Notes: generated from the letters alone by a model not told the origin. DNA of 64,000 bases from Stieleria neptunia (GCF_007754155.1 NZ_CP037423.1:9420938-9484937); one strand, 5' to 3'. Shown: positions 8,355-17,969, numbered from the stretch's first letter. Translations and numbers: made by a program.

Positions 8355-11012
8355 TCATTCGTGTGAATCTTTTTCATCCGCGGAGATCACACCGAGCACG
8401 GCCGCCCGGACTTCGGCTTGACGCTCCTTGGTCTCCACTTGATGGCCGTCGTTTTCGGTCAAGTAGAACACGTCGGCGACCTGGTCCAAGTGCGTATCAA
8501 TTTTGGCGAAGTGCAGCACCAGATTCAGATCAGAAAGCGCCGAGGCGACGCGGTAGAGCAAACCGGATTGGTCATAGGCGAACAGCGACAAGATGGTGAA
8601 CCGATCCAAGGTCTCGTTGTCCAGGTCGACCTTGGTCGGCAACACGTTGACCGTCTCCGAATCGTCTTTCTTGCCGACCGACCACTTCCGTTTGCGTGCC
8701 GGCAGCGGTGTCTCCGGCGAATCGAGCAACTGCGTCACCCGCGCGGACACCGTCTTGACGCGTTTCGGCGGAGGCTGATCGGGGTATTCGGGATCGGCGA
8801 CCCAGAACTCATCCCAGACGACCTCTTCCAAGCTCACGATTTCCGCGCGAAGGATGCCGATCCCGCAAGACATGAACGCGCCGGCGACCCTGGCGAAGAT
8901 GCCGACCCGGGTGTCATCCTGGCGAAAGATGACGACGTATCGCATCGCCGAGGCGATCGGATCGTACTGGGCGAAACAGAGTGTCCGTTGGCCGGCATCC
9001 AGGGCCGCGGCGACGTGGATCAGCTGCGTCGCCAGATCCTCCGGCTTTTCCCGACGCAGCATCGACAACGGGATCTGCTTGAGCAACTGTAAACTGGTCC
9101 CCGCGGAATTCTCGTCCCCCAAGTATTCGCGGACCTGATGCCGAATCTCATCGGTCATCTCCGCCTGATCCGCATCCAAGTCACCGGTCTCGAAATACCG
9201 TCGGGTGCGTAAATAGAGATCCTCGATCAGCTTCATTTTCCAATCGGTCAGAACATCCGGGCCGACGGCCGCCAAGTCGGCGACCGCATGAATGATCAAC
9301 AGTTCCAACCGGCGGATCGATCCGACTTCCTTGGCGAACGCGATGACGATCTCGGGATCGTTCAAATCGTGTCGAAACGCGACCGTGTTGACCGCCAAGT
9401 GTTTTAAGACCAGCCATTCCAAAATCTCAATGCTGCTGGCGTCCAAATCCAACCGCTCGCCGGTCTTTCGCGCGATCCTCGCACCGACGATGGAATGGTC
9501 CTCTTCGTATCCTTTTCCGATGTCGTGAATCAGCAGCGCCAGGTGCAACAGCGTTTTGTCTTTCAATCGTCGATAGCGGCGGCCCATGGCGGTCGGGTCA
9601 TCGGCAAAATCGGTCGCCGCCTCGACGGCGCGAATGCAATGCGCGTCGACGGTGTACTTGTGATAGGCGTTGAATTGCAACAACCCGCGCGTTCGCTTGA
9701 ACTCCGGAATCAACTGATCCAGGATTCGCAACTCGTGCAATCGATGAAGCAACGGCGCCAACCGCCCGCCACGACTGAGCAGCGACAGGAACGCGCCGAC
9801 CGATTCGGCGTCCGGGGTGGACGGCTCGCGTTCCTGCATGGCCTTGCGAATCGTTTGCCAGGTGTGGTGCCCGATGCGCCGATTGTTGTGATTGGCCAAA
9901 CTCATGAACCGCAAGATCCGCGGCAGGCTCAAAGCGAATTCCCGCAACTGAGACGCCTCGACCCAAATGTGAGTCGGCCCCATCAAAACATCGGTCCCGA
10001 TTCGCTGGGCCCGAATCCGTTCGATGATCTGACCGATCAGCGGACGGCTGCGGTTGTCATCGGCAAAGAACCGGGCCGCATAGCGGACGTCCCGCGTGAC
10101 ATCAAAGTACTGCTGCATGAACGCTTCAACCGGCAGCACCCCTTCACGTCCTTTGTAACCCCATGCTTTGGCGATCACCACTTGCGTCGTTCGGTCCAGC
10201 ACGTCCTGGGCTCGGTTCTCGCGAAAATGCAATTCGTTCCGCAACCGGATCAAAAAGTCATAGGCCCGACGCAGCATTCGGTAGTCTTCATCGGTCAGCG
10301 TTCCGAGTTTCAGCAGCCGTTCCAAATCCACTTCGCCGTACCTGGCGAATCCGATCCAGCGAATCATTTGAATGTCGCGCAACCCGCCGCGCGATTTCTT
10401 CAAATTGGGTGTCAACAGATAGTTGGTGTCCCCCCACCTGTTTCGTTCCTCGCGTCGCGCTTCGATCAGATCGCGAACCAGACGTCCGCCTCGGCGAACC
10501 GCTCCATGTCGCAACGATTGGAAGAAACGTTTAAACACCTTCAAGCTGCCGGCCAGAAACCGCGATTCGGTCAGCGAAGTAAAGATGACGGGGTCGGACC
10601 AGGACAACGAACAGGCTTCGCGGGGCGTCCGCAGTGCGAACCCGACGTCCAGCCCGATGTCGACCAGATCGCGCGTCAGCGCCTGGGCCAGTTTTTCGGC
10701 GACCGCGGTGGAACGCCCGCGGACGATCAGCATCAGATCGGCATCCGAGTACGGCGCCAGGTCACGACGGCCGAATCCGCCGTGGGCCACCAAGGCAACC
10801 CCCGCCGGATTCTCTCCACCAAAATGTTCGACACAGGCCTGATTCCAAACCTCCAGCACCAAGTCGTCGTAGAGGTCACTGACGAGGGTGGAAACCTGGG
10901 TCCCACGTGACCCCGCATCATGCTGACGGCGGCATCGCTCGCGTCCCTCGCGCAGCATCGCGCGGCCGCGTAGCACAACATCCGAGAGCGAAGAACCAGC
11001 CATCACGAACAC
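8355..11012 (-). CDS. glnD: [Protein-PII] uridylyltransferase / uridylyl-removing enzyme
   Basis: GlnD, 885 aa, the glutamine sensor that uridylylates and de-uridylylates PII. The nucleotidyltransferase domain carries GGFGRRDLAPYSDADLML (residues 78-95, catalytic Asp90 and Asp92). The HD domain in the middle has AYHKYTVDAHCIRAVE and LLIHDIGKGYEEDHS. Two ACT domains (about 700-770 and 805-880) close the protein. Length matches the family (850-950 aa). ATG at 11012 or 11003 is possible. It lies downstream of glnB on the same strand, so enzyme and substrate are likely co-regulated. Confidence 0.95.
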   Translation of the reverse strand: MFVMAGSSLSDVVLRGRAMLREGRERCRRQHDAGSRGTQVSTLVSDLYDDLVLEVWNQACVEHFGGENPAGVALVAHGGFGRRDLAPYSDADLMLIVRGRSTAVAEKLAQALTRDLVDIGLDVGFALRTPREACSLSWSDPVIFTSLTESRFLAGSLKVFKRFFQSLRHGAVRRGGRLVRDLIEARREERNRWGDTNYLLTPNLKKSRGGLRDIQMIRWIGFARYGEVDLERLLKLGTLTDEDYRMLRRAYDFLIRLRNELHFRENRAQDVLDRTTQVVIAKAWGYKGREGVLPVEAFMQQYFDVTRDVRYAARFFADDNRSRPLIGQIIERIRAQRIGTDVLMGPTHIWVEASQLREFALSLPRILRFMSLANHNNRRIGHHTWQTIRKAMQEREPSTPDAESVGAFLSLLSRGGRLAPLLHRLHELRILDQLIPEFKRTRGLLQFNAYHKYTVDAHCIRAVEAATDFADDPTAMGRRYRRLKDKTLLHLALLIHDIGKGYEEDHSIVGARIARKTGERLDLDASSIEILEWLVLKHLAVNTVAFRHDLNDPEIVIAFAKEVGSIRRLELLIIHAVADLAAVGPDVLTDWKMKLIEDLYLRTRRYFETGDLDADQAEMTDEIRHQVREYLGDENSAGTSLQLLKQIPLSMLRREKPEDLATQLIHVAAALDAGQRTLCFAQYDPIASAMRYVVIFRQDDTRVGIFARVAGAFMSCGIGILRAEIVSLEEVVWDEFWVADPEYPDQPPPKRVKTVSARVTQLLDSPETPLPARKRKWSVGKKDDSETVNVLPTKVDLDNETLDRFTILSLFAYDQSGLLYRVASALSDLNLVLHFAKIDTHLDQVADVFYLTENDGHQVETKERQAEVRAAVLGVISADEKDSHE

Positions 11013-11282
11013 GCCGCCTAGGGTCCAGGAATGCCGGCGTCGGAGGGTTCGCCGAGATTCGGGTGATCGAAATCAGTCCTCCCCTGGGCCGGCCAGCTTG
11101 TTGAATCATACCCGCATGCGTCAGCAACGAGCCCCGCGGCGCCCCACGCTGAAACGCGTGCGCCTCACAGGATCGCGTTTCCATCAACACGCCGCTTCAT
11201 CAACACGCCGCCGCGACTCCGGCCGCGGCAGCTCGAACCCGAAATGCACCGTGCGGGAATCGCTTGGCAGGCCGCGCCCGCG

Positions 11283-11708
<426 letters not shown>

Positions 11709-11797
11709 CTACTGTCGAACCTATTGTACACTCGCCGGCCGAACTCCATCCAGCGGGTATCACCCGAGAGCCGGCATCACCCGATGCGTGGCCATCG

Positions 11798-12397
11798 TCA
11801 ACCCGGCCGCTGCCAGGGCACATCGCCGATCCCCGCCTGCGAATTCACTTCGCGTGAGAGCACAAACAGATAGTCGCTGAGCCGATTCAGGTAGACGATC
11901 ACCGCGTCAGAAATCTTGACCCCCTGCTGATCGCCCAACGTCACCACACGGCGTTCGGCACGGCGGCAAACCGCCCGGGCCAGATGCAACATCGATGCGG
12001 CCTGGGTCCCAGCTGGCAGAATAAACTGCTTCAGGGGACTCAACCCGCTCTCGTGTTCGTCGATCCACGCTTCCAGACGGGCGACATGGGTCGTGCCGAT
12101 CACCCGCAGATCGTGCTCGTCGGGATTCGGAGTCGCCAGTTCGGCACCGATCGAAAACAGCTCGCGCTGAATCAGCTCCAGCTGCTCATCGACGGCTTCA
12201 CTCACGCCACTTGCCCCGCCCGATGAACGCACACCGCCCGATGAACGCACCCCGCCCAACGAACGCACACAACCCAACGCCGCATTGAGTTCGTCGACCG
12301 TCCCGTAGGCCTCGATCCGGGCATCGTCCTTGGAGACCCGAGGCCCCCCGAACAGACCCGTGCTCCCGGCGTCACCGGTTCGCGTATAGATTTTCAT
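11798..12397 (-). CDS. PduO-type cob(I)alamin adenosyltransferase
   Basis: A 199-aa ATP:cob(I)alamin adenosyltransferase that makes adenosylcobalamin. It starts MKIYTRTGDAGSTGLFGG, containing the family ATP-binding motif TRTGDxG, and has the C-terminal helix signature LPAGTQAASMLHLARAVCRR and RAERRVV. The ATG at 12397 is fixed by this N-terminus. Between the first helices lies an insertion of VRSLGG/VRSSGG repeats encoded by three 18-bp units (12217-12270). It is transcribed toward glnB and divergently from the Nudix gene, 104 bases away. Confidence 0.9.
   Translation of the reverse strand: MKIYTRTGDAGSTGLFGGPRVSKDDARIEAYGTVDELNAALGCVRSLGGVRSSGGVRSSGGASGVSEAVDEQLELIQRELFSIGAELATPNPDEHDLRVIGTTHVARLEAWIDEHESGLSPLKQFILPAGTQAASMLHLARAVCRRAERRVVTLGDQQGVKISDAVIVYLNRLSDYLFVLSREVNSQAGIGDVPWQRPG
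12217..12270 (-). repeat. Three in-frame 18-bp tandem repeats inside the adenosyltransferase gene
   Basis: Units at 12217-12234, 12235-12252 and 12253-12270 differ at only a few bases and encode GGVRSS-type hexapeptides. The reading frame is kept because the unit length is a multiple of three. The insertion is Gly/Ser-rich and probably forms a surface loop. Confidence 0.8.
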
Positions 12398-12501
12398 GTC
12401 CCACTCGCTCAAGTTCGTTCCAATCCTGTCGCCGTTCTTTTTAGGGCGATTCGCCCTGACGACAAGTCCGCTGCGGCAAAGAAAACTCAAACAACCAATC
12501 C

Positions 12502-12942
12502 ATGACTGACCCCCTCGCATCACCGACCAAACGGGCCGCCGGCATGCTGCTGATCACGCGATCCCCGCCGAGACAATTTCTGCTGATGCGTCATCACGAC
12601 CGCTGGGACTTGCCCAAGGGACATTGCGATCCCGGCGAAACCGATCTGCAAACGGCGATCCGCGAAACCGAAGAAGAAACGGGAATCTCCCCCGACTCCA
12701 TCCAGATCGATCCCGGCTTTCGTTTCGAATTGAGCTATCCGGTTCAATACAAACGCCACGGCGACCAGGTCTTTCACAAAACCGTCGTCTACCTGCTCGG
12801 CTGGGTCGACTCGGCGTTCACACCGACCCTGACCGAACACCCGGGGTTTCAATGGTTCCCCTGGAACCCGCCGCACCGCATCCAAAACCAAACGATCGAT
12901 CCGCTGCTGGACGCCGTCGCAATCCATTTGGAGCAGCAATAG
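12502..12942 (+). CDS. Nudix hydrolase, probable diadenosine tetraphosphatase type
   Basis: A 146-aa cytoplasmic Nudix hydrolase. The full Nudix box (G-x5-E-x7-REUxEExGU) is intact at residues 40-62: Gly40, Glu46, Arg54, Glu55, Glu58, Glu59, Gly61. The preceding RWDLPKGHCDPGE and the short chain resemble bacterial and eukaryotic Ap4A hydrolases, so dinucleoside polyphosphates are the likeliest substrate (inference). It is divergent from the adenosyltransferase gene and followed by a large inverted-repeat element. Confidence 0.85.
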   Translation: MTDPLASPTKRAAGMLLITRSPPRQFLLMRHHDRWDLPKGHCDPGETDLQTAIRETEEETGISPDSIQIDPGFRFELSYPVQYKRHGDQVFHKTVVYLLGWVDSAFTPTLTEHPGFQWFPWNPPHRIQNQTIDPLLDAVAIHLEQQ

Positions 12943-13048
12943 CGGAACAATCGAAGCTTAAGCCGGTTAAGACTTTGGTCGTTCTTGGTTCCGTGGTGGA
13001 TCAAGATTCACTCGGTTCGGACCGGCTGCAACAATCAATTCCGCACAG

Positions 13049-13206
13049 CCCAGGCAGAGCCCTACGCCGTGAACGACATTTTAGCGGTAGGGCGCGAGCC
13101 CTCCGGTGTGTTGGCAAAGCAGCGGAACCGGAGGGCTTGCGCCCTGCCGCTAAAACCTCGTCAAACACAGGACATAAATCGTTCACGGCGTAGGGCAGAG
13201 CCTGGG
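13049..13206. repeat. Nested inverted-repeat element (AGCGGCAGGGCGCGAGCC family)
   Basis: The inner hairpin has 29-base arms (13079-13107 and 13127-13155) with few mismatches and a 19-base loop. It is enclosed by a second pair of 28-base arms (13049-13076 and 13179-13206) built on CCTACGCCGTGAACGA. The inner hairpin recurs at 63137-63209 and as half-sites inside the elements at 27189 and 51762. The rest of the 316-base gap 12943-13258 shows nothing else. Confidence 0.8.
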
Positions 13207-13258
13207 AACGAGGTGAAATCTTCGTACCTGTTTCCCGCGACGCCTCCCGAAGTCTGCG

Positions 13259-14944
13259 TCAGTCTGAGTAACTGGCACCGCGGATTTCGACGTCGATCTC
13301 GGCCAGCCGCCGGAAGACCTCGAAAAGCTCGGCATCCAAATCCGCGTCCCCGGCCGGTCGGCTGAGACACAGTTGATCGGCGCGGTTGATCTGGGACGTC
13401 ATCGGATCGATCGAAATCCATCGCCCCTCGATCGACGCCACCACCCAGGCGGCCAGATGCATCGTCACGCGATTCTCCGCGGAACTTTCCGCCGCGTGGG
13501 AACGCGAGAGCCCGAACACGACCCGTGCCGGAATTTGCCTGGCGCGCAACAAGGCCGCAATCAACACGGCGTGATCCATCACACCGCCCTGCCCGCTGCG
13601 AATGATCGCCGACGCCGGCCGCAGCTCGGCTTGGGGGATCAACGACAAATTGTTCTGTGCCAAACGCGCCAGCTGTTCCATCAAGTCTCGCTTCGGCAAC
13701 TCGCCGATCGCGCCGGCCATGCGGGTCACCGATGGATGGCTGACATCGATCCACTTCGTCGCGGCGGTATCGATCGGTTCGGCGACCGAACGGTCCGCTT
13801 CAAATCCCGTCGGCGTTTTCGCCTGCGTCGAAACCATCACCTGCACCGCATCGCCGCTGTGCCGCACCGATTGCCCGGCAACCGCCGGCAACGTCATCAT
13901 CGCGGCCGGGTCCGGATCGGCCGGGCGGGTTTCGCCAGAACCCTCCGCGGATGTCGATCGCGAGGCATCGCGGATCACAAACGCGACTTCCGTCGGATCG
14001 GCGTCCGCCCGGAGCGAGCCGGTCACACTGAAATTGACTCGTCTGTCGTCAGGCCGATCGAACAACGCGTCGGCCGACGCCCGATCGGTCCGAAACGATT
14101 CCAGCCGCAATTCGAGGTGCAATGTTTTTTGGATCACGCCCTGATCATCGATCCAGACCACCAGCGAATCGACCTGCTGACCGTCCTGAAACGTCGACAC
14201 CTCCACTTCGCGAAGTGTTTGATAGGTGCCGTCGAACATCGGAACCGACGCGTCACCGGTGCAATGCAATTCGATTAGCCCGATCGATTGCAACGATGGC
14301 ATCAGGACCGGCAACCGGCGGGTTTCGCCCGCTTCGATCACACGTCGCCGCAGCGTCTGTTCCAGGGCGAACAACCCCCGCGTCTCGGCCGGCCAATCCA
14401 GTTGACGCCTTTCCTGCCCCGCCTCGCTGGACATCTCGATCGCCAGCTTCTGTGGACCGCGTGTCCCGCGTGCGGTCGAGGAGATCGGGCCGGCGTGAAC
14501 GTCGCTTTGAAAACTTTCCAGCGCCCCTTCGACCGACTCGACACTCGTCAGCGCGATACGGCGAACAAAAGACGCCTTGCCGGTCCGAAAGATCAAACGC
14601 TCGATGCGACGGTATTCCACTTCGGTCGCAGCGGCCAACCGCACGCGATCGATCCGCGGTGTCGCTTTGATTTCGCTCACGCCCACCACCTGGCTGCCGA
14701 ATCGGTAGACGTACCTCGCGTCCCATTCCCCCTCGAACGACTCCTGCATCGATGGGTCTGTGCTGGCGACCGCATCGACATCCGACCCAACGGCCCCCTC
14801 CGGCTCGGCGGGCGGCGGAGCGGGTTGCCCGATCGGCGGCCGCGGCGGAATCACATCGCCGCACCCCGACGCGATACACAGACAGGTGACGCACAGGCAA
14901 CCGAACAGACAGACCAACCGGAGCGGATTCAAAACACGTGTCAT
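13259..14944 (-). CDS. Lipoprotein with a degenerate transglutaminase-like domain
   Basis: A 561-aa protein with a lipoprotein-type signal (CLCIASGCGD, lipid Cys28) and a Pro-rich linker after it. The middle has no recognisable domain. The C-terminal 130 residues follow the transglutaminase-like pattern (HAVLIAALLRARQIPARVVF, then a segment ending GRWISIDPMT). The catalytic residues look lost: the place of the nucleophilic Cys is occupied by Val/Met (GGVMDHAVL) and the His before the conserved Ala-Trp by Ala (MHLAAWV); the final Asp remains. It is therefore probably a binding or structural domain rather than a protease or transglutaminase. Confidence 0.7.
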   Translation of the reverse strand: MTRVLNPLRLVCLFGCLCVTCLCIASGCGDVIPPRPPIGQPAPPPAEPEGAVGSDVDAVASTDPSMQESFEGEWDARYVYRFGSQVVGVSEIKATPRIDRVRLAAATEVEYRRIERLIFRTGKASFVRRIALTSVESVEGALESFQSDVHAGPISSTARGTRGPQKLAIEMSSEAGQERRQLDWPAETRGLFALEQTLRRRVIEAGETRRLPVLMPSLQSIGLIELHCTGDASVPMFDGTYQTLREVEVSTFQDGQQVDSLVVWIDDQGVIQKTLHLELRLESFRTDRASADALFDRPDDRRVNFSVTGSLRADADPTEVAFVIRDASRSTSAEGSGETRPADPDPAAMMTLPAVAGQSVRHSGDAVQVMVSTQAKTPTGFEADRSVAEPIDTAATKWIDVSHPSVTRMAGAIGELPKRDLMEQLARLAQNNLSLIPQAELRPASAIIRSGQGGVMDHAVLIAALLRARQIPARVVFGLSRSHAAESSAENRVTMHLAAWVVASIEGRWISIDPMTSQINRADQLCLSRPAGDADLDAELFEVFRRLAEIDVEIRGASYSD

Positions 14945-15315
14945 CGGATTTCACTGAAAAAGAACGGATCGCGACGAGTCATCGCTGCCCTGCACTATAT
15001 CCGGCGATCGCCCGCTATGGCACAGACGCAACATCGATTGCCCCGGGTCCCCATCGATCGCCCTGAACTGTTGCCTTTGGACAACGCCTTCAACCCTAGC
15101 GAAGGAGTCCGATTGCAGGGGTCGATCCGGTTGATCCGCCTGATCCGAACATGCCTCAGCGATTTCATGGGGCGGGATTTCCGGATTGGCGAAACGATGC
15201 GCCCGGACCATCACATGACCTAGCGTTGGCTGTAGACCGAGCGACAGCTTGCCTTCGCCCGATCTTCAACATTCCCGTGAACAATCCCCCCGCGCCAAGA
15301 ACCGGACCGCCTGAC
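14945..15315. other. 371-base gap with no recognisable gene
   Basis: This lies between the divergent transglutaminase-like gene and the gene starting at 15316. The downstream frame is open back to 15151, but the residues it would add (a Pro/Arg-rich stretch) do not look coded. A short run of GATCCG motifs lies at about 15121-15150. It presumably holds both promoters. Confidence 0.5.
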
Positions 15316-16020
15316 ATGGGCTTTTTGAAACGCATCCTCCGTAACAACACCGTCGAAGACACAGGGTCGATCTTCACACCGGGCAGCTTTGAAGCATTGA
15401 CGGAGGAGGAACTGCAAACGCACATGGGGATCGACACCTATGGTGCCTTTGACCTGACCGATGCGATCCGCCCCTCGTATGACCTGCAAGTCGTGCCGCG
15501 CCAGGGATTCCGGTTTGACGAATACGTCGACGACAACAGCCAAATCCGCACGCCGGTCATCATGGCCGCGGCGACGCGGCATCGGATCATGGATCTGTTC
15601 CTGGATCTGATCGACCGACTCGGCCCCGTCGTCGATGTGGTGCTGGAAACCAGCCACCACTTTGCACCGAACCAACAGGACCTGTATCGAGAGCACATCG
15701 ACGTGCCCGTCCTGAAAAGCATCCTGCTCGATCACGAAGACCTGCTGCTCAACGACGGCTGCACGGGGATCGCGGTGATCAACCCGGGACGACGCCAAGA
15801 GGTTCAGCTGGATGAACACAAACTGATGATCATCTACGGGCGGCCGCTGGAGCAATTTGAACAAACCTTGATTTCGTCGGACGTCTATCCCGACGAAAAC
15901 ATCAAGTTCATCACCGAAGCGGAACATGTCCACAGCAGCAGCGAAGCCTATTTCGACAGATTCAACACGCTGAAACACCGCCTGGGCATGGACAGCGACG
16001 ACTTGTCGGGTTGCTGCTAG
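15316..16020 (+). CDS. Conserved-type hypothetical cytosolic protein
   Basis: A 234-aa protein starting MGFLKRILRNNTVEDTGSIF. It has no signal peptide or membrane segment, is acidic, and ends in DDLSGCC. The composition looks like a soluble enzyme-like fold (DVVLETSHHFAPNQQDLYRE, LLNDGCTGIAVINPGRRQEV). No family was recognised. The ATG at 15316 was chosen over the GTG/ATG upstream because the coding-like composition begins there. It is followed 60 bases later by the flavin reductase gene on the same strand, which may share its transcript. Confidence 0.6.
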   Translation: MGFLKRILRNNTVEDTGSIFTPGSFEALTEEELQTHMGIDTYGAFDLTDAIRPSYDLQVVPRQGFRFDEYVDDNSQIRTPVIMAAATRHRIMDLFLDLIDRLGPVVDVVLETSHHFAPNQQDLYREHIDVPVLKSILLDHEDLLLNDGCTGIAVINPGRRQEVQLDEHKLMIIYGRPLEQFEQTLISSDVYPDENIKFITEAEHVHSSSEAYFDRFNTLKHRLGMDSDDLSGCC

Positions 16021-16080
16021 CAGCCTCTCTGAACTACGATTCGCGAAGTCATCCGCCTCGCCCCCCAGGACTTCGCCATC

Positions 16081-16608
16081 ATGATCTTGGTCTTGAGCGC
16101 CAGCTTGAACCCTGGCAGCCGCAGCCGTATCCTCGCGAACGCGTGCCGAGAGCGACTTGAAGCCGCTCATCGAGACGTCGCCTGGTTTGACCTCTCCGCC
16201 ACGCCGCTGCCGTTCTGCGACGGTGCGGCCGCCTACGGTCACCCCAAAGTCGTGGATCTGGGACACCTGATCGAAACGGCCGACGCGATCTTCATCGCCT
16301 CCCCGGTGTACAACTTCGATGTCAATGCGGCGATCAAGAACGCCGTCGAGCTGACGGGAAAAAAATGGACCGGCAAGGTCGTCGCGATGATGCTGGCCGC
16401 CGGTGGCGCCGGCAGCTACATGAGTGCGATGGGACTGGCCAACAGCCTGATGCTGGATTTCCGCTGCCACATCGTCCCCCGGTTCGTCTACGCGACCGGC
16501 GAATCCTTCGAAGGCGACAATCTGGCCGACGATGACATCCAGTCGCGCGTCGAGTTGCTCGTCACCGAAACCCTGCACCTGGCCGACGCCCTCAAAACAA
16601 CGCCGTAG
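16081..16608 (+). CDS. NADPH-dependent FMN reductase-like flavoprotein
   Basis: A 175-aa flavodoxin-fold protein. It begins MILVLSASLNPGSRSRILA, the phosphate-binding loop (S-x-N-x-x-S-x-S), and has the family motif ASPVYNFDVNAAIKNAVE (about 81-98) for FMN and NAD(P)H binding. AGGAGSYMSAMG forms the second flavin loop. It likely reduces flavins or small quinone/azo-type substrates in the cytoplasm; the real substrate is unknown. Its stop lies just before the 59-bp repeat array. Confidence 0.85.
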   Translation: MILVLSASLNPGSRSRILANACRERLEAAHRDVAWFDLSATPLPFCDGAAAYGHPKVVDLGHLIETADAIFIASPVYNFDVNAAIKNAVELTGKKWTGKVVAMMLAAGGAGSYMSAMGLANSLMLDFRCHIVPRFVYATGESFEGDNLADDDIQSRVELLVTETLHLADALKTTP

Positions 16609-16654
16609 CAGGTTCATCAGGGACCGCCCAGCTCAAGGCGACCGCTTCTTCGGG

Positions 16655-16940
16655 GTACGACGGCCCTTCCGGACCGTCGTCCGGAGGGCTCGCCCCGACG
16701 ACCCCTTGTTCGGGTACGACGGCCCTTCCGGGCCGTCGTCCGCAGGGCTCGCCCCGACGACCGCTTGTTCGGGTACGACGGCCCTTCCGGGCCGTCGTCC
16801 GCAGGGCTCGCCCCGACGACCGCTTGTTCGGGTACGACGGCCCTTCCGGGCCGTCGTCCGCAGGGCTCGCCCCAACGACCGCTTGTTCGGGTACGACGGC
16901 CCTTCCGGGCCGTCGTCCGGAGGGCTCGCCCCGACGACCG
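16655..16940. repeat. Tandem array of a 59-bp hairpin unit, about 4.85 copies
   Basis: Units start at 16655, 16714, 16773, 16832 and 16891, spaced exactly 59 bases and almost identical. Each contains a perfect 10-bp inverted repeat (ACGACGGCCC, 4-base loop, GGGCCGTCGT). The flanks (from about 16619 and to 16982) match the single-copy version at 35960-36092. As 59 is not a multiple of three and the unit has few stops, frames on both strands run open across it; they are not genes. The remainder of the gap to 17114 holds a GCTCGCTGCGAAGCAGCG-type repeat fragment at about 17045-17080. Confidence 0.9.
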
Positions 16941-17114
16941 AGAATGGACGTCGTCCAACGGCCCGCTAACCGCATCACACTCAATCGACCAGATCGTTGG
17001 TCCTTCTCGCGTTTCGCGTCTTTCCCAAGTTGGACGGTCCCATCAGGCGATCCCCCGCTCGCTGCGAAGCAGCGAAAGCCGCGGCGAAAGCCTGCACACC
17101 AGCGCCGTTGGGAC

Positions 17115-17723
17115 CTACCCCCGGTAAACCCCGTTGGCCTCGATGTAAGCCTCGACCGACCGCGGCACGCGGTGACGAATGCTGGTCCCCTGCGCTGCCC
17201 GGTCGCGTATCTCGCTGCTCGAGATTTCGATCAACGGCATCTCGATCACGCAGCGTCGAAAACGATCGATCCGGTCTTCACCGACCAGCCCGTCCAACAC
17301 GGAAAAATCGATCGCCCCTTCGCCACCACGCTGTACCACCGCCAAGGTCACACGCGACAACAACTCCCCCGGCTGATGCCAGCGACGCATCGACGCCAGC
17401 GAGTCGCTGCCGATGATCAAAAAGAATTCGGCACCGACATGCTCCCGCTCCAATTCGGCGATCGTGTCGACGGTGTAGCTGACCCCCGCACGGTGCAGTT
17501 CCCGCGGGTCCACGTCGTGACCCGGACGCCCCGCGATGGCGAGCCGCAACATCTCGACACGCTGCTCGTTGGTGGCCACCGGCCCGCCGGGTTTCAACGG
17601 CTGGGTCGCCGTGGGTATCCACAGCAACCGATCCAGGTCCAAACGTTCCGTCGCCGACTCGGCGATCCACAAATGGCCCACGTGCACCGGATCAAACGAG
17701 CCGCCGAAAACTCCAATTCGCAT
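17115..17723 (-). CDS. nadD: Nicotinate-nucleotide adenylyltransferase
   Basis: A 202-aa NAD biosynthesis enzyme that joins nicotinate mononucleotide and ATP to deamido-NAD. It has the HxGH nucleotidyltransferase motif in GVFGGSFDPVHVGHL (residues 4-18), the family stretch GADSLASM-like IIGSDSLASMRRWHQP, and the ISST-like C-terminal motif EISSSEIRDR. Length fits the family. The ATG at 17723 is preferred; ATG at 17744 would add seven residues. Its 3' end borders the repeat-rich gap. Confidence 0.92.
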   Translation of the reverse strand: MRIGVFGGSFDPVHVGHLWIAESATERLDLDRLLWIPTATQPLKPGGPVATNEQRVEMLRLAIAGRPGHDVDPRELHRAGVSYTVDTIAELEREHVGAEFFLIIGSDSLASMRRWHQPGELLSRVTLAVVQRGGEGAIDFSVLDGLVGEDRIDRFRRCVIEMPLIEISSSEIRDRAAQGTSIRHRVPRSVEAYIEANGVYRG

Positions 17724-17969
17724 CTGGGGAATCCGGTTGATCATCGCCGACGTTCGTTGTGTGCAGGATGTTGTGTGCAGGATGTTGAACCCCTGCCGCT
17801 AAAAAATGCTTCTCAGCATTGCCTTGCCTGGGTGCTCGGGCCGCGGCCATCACCTGCCTGGGGTGGTTCAAAAATTCTCGCGTTCCGATTCCCGTTTGAC
17901 CACCCGTGTCAGCCCGAGTGGAACGATTCTTGAAAAGATCAGACGATCCAAAATCTCCAGGAATGCTCT

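Noticed and set aside
9495..10910. 471-codon plus-strand frame opposite glnD
   Set aside because: glnD is unmistakable on the minus strand. The opposing translation is low complexity and unrelated to any motif.
15220..16617. 465-codon minus-strand frame opposite the 15316 and 16081 genes
   Set aside because: It spans two plus-strand genes, one with a clear flavodoxin motif, and has the Val/Asp/His-rich composition of antisense translations.
16655..16940. Integron attC (59-base element) array
   Set aside because: The period is 59 bases but the units are identical to each other, lack the RYYYAAC / GTTRRRY core sites and contain no gene cassettes. No integrase is seen.
16655..16940. CRISPR array
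   Set aside because: There are no variable spacers: the whole 59-bp unit repeats without unique sequence, and no cas genes are present.
16592..16984. Repetitive proteins (GRALRTTARKGRRTR type) read from the 59-bp array in several frames
   Set aside because: A 59-bp unit with no stop is open in all frames. The repetitive peptides follow from the DNA repeat, and there is no start signal or non-repeat domain.
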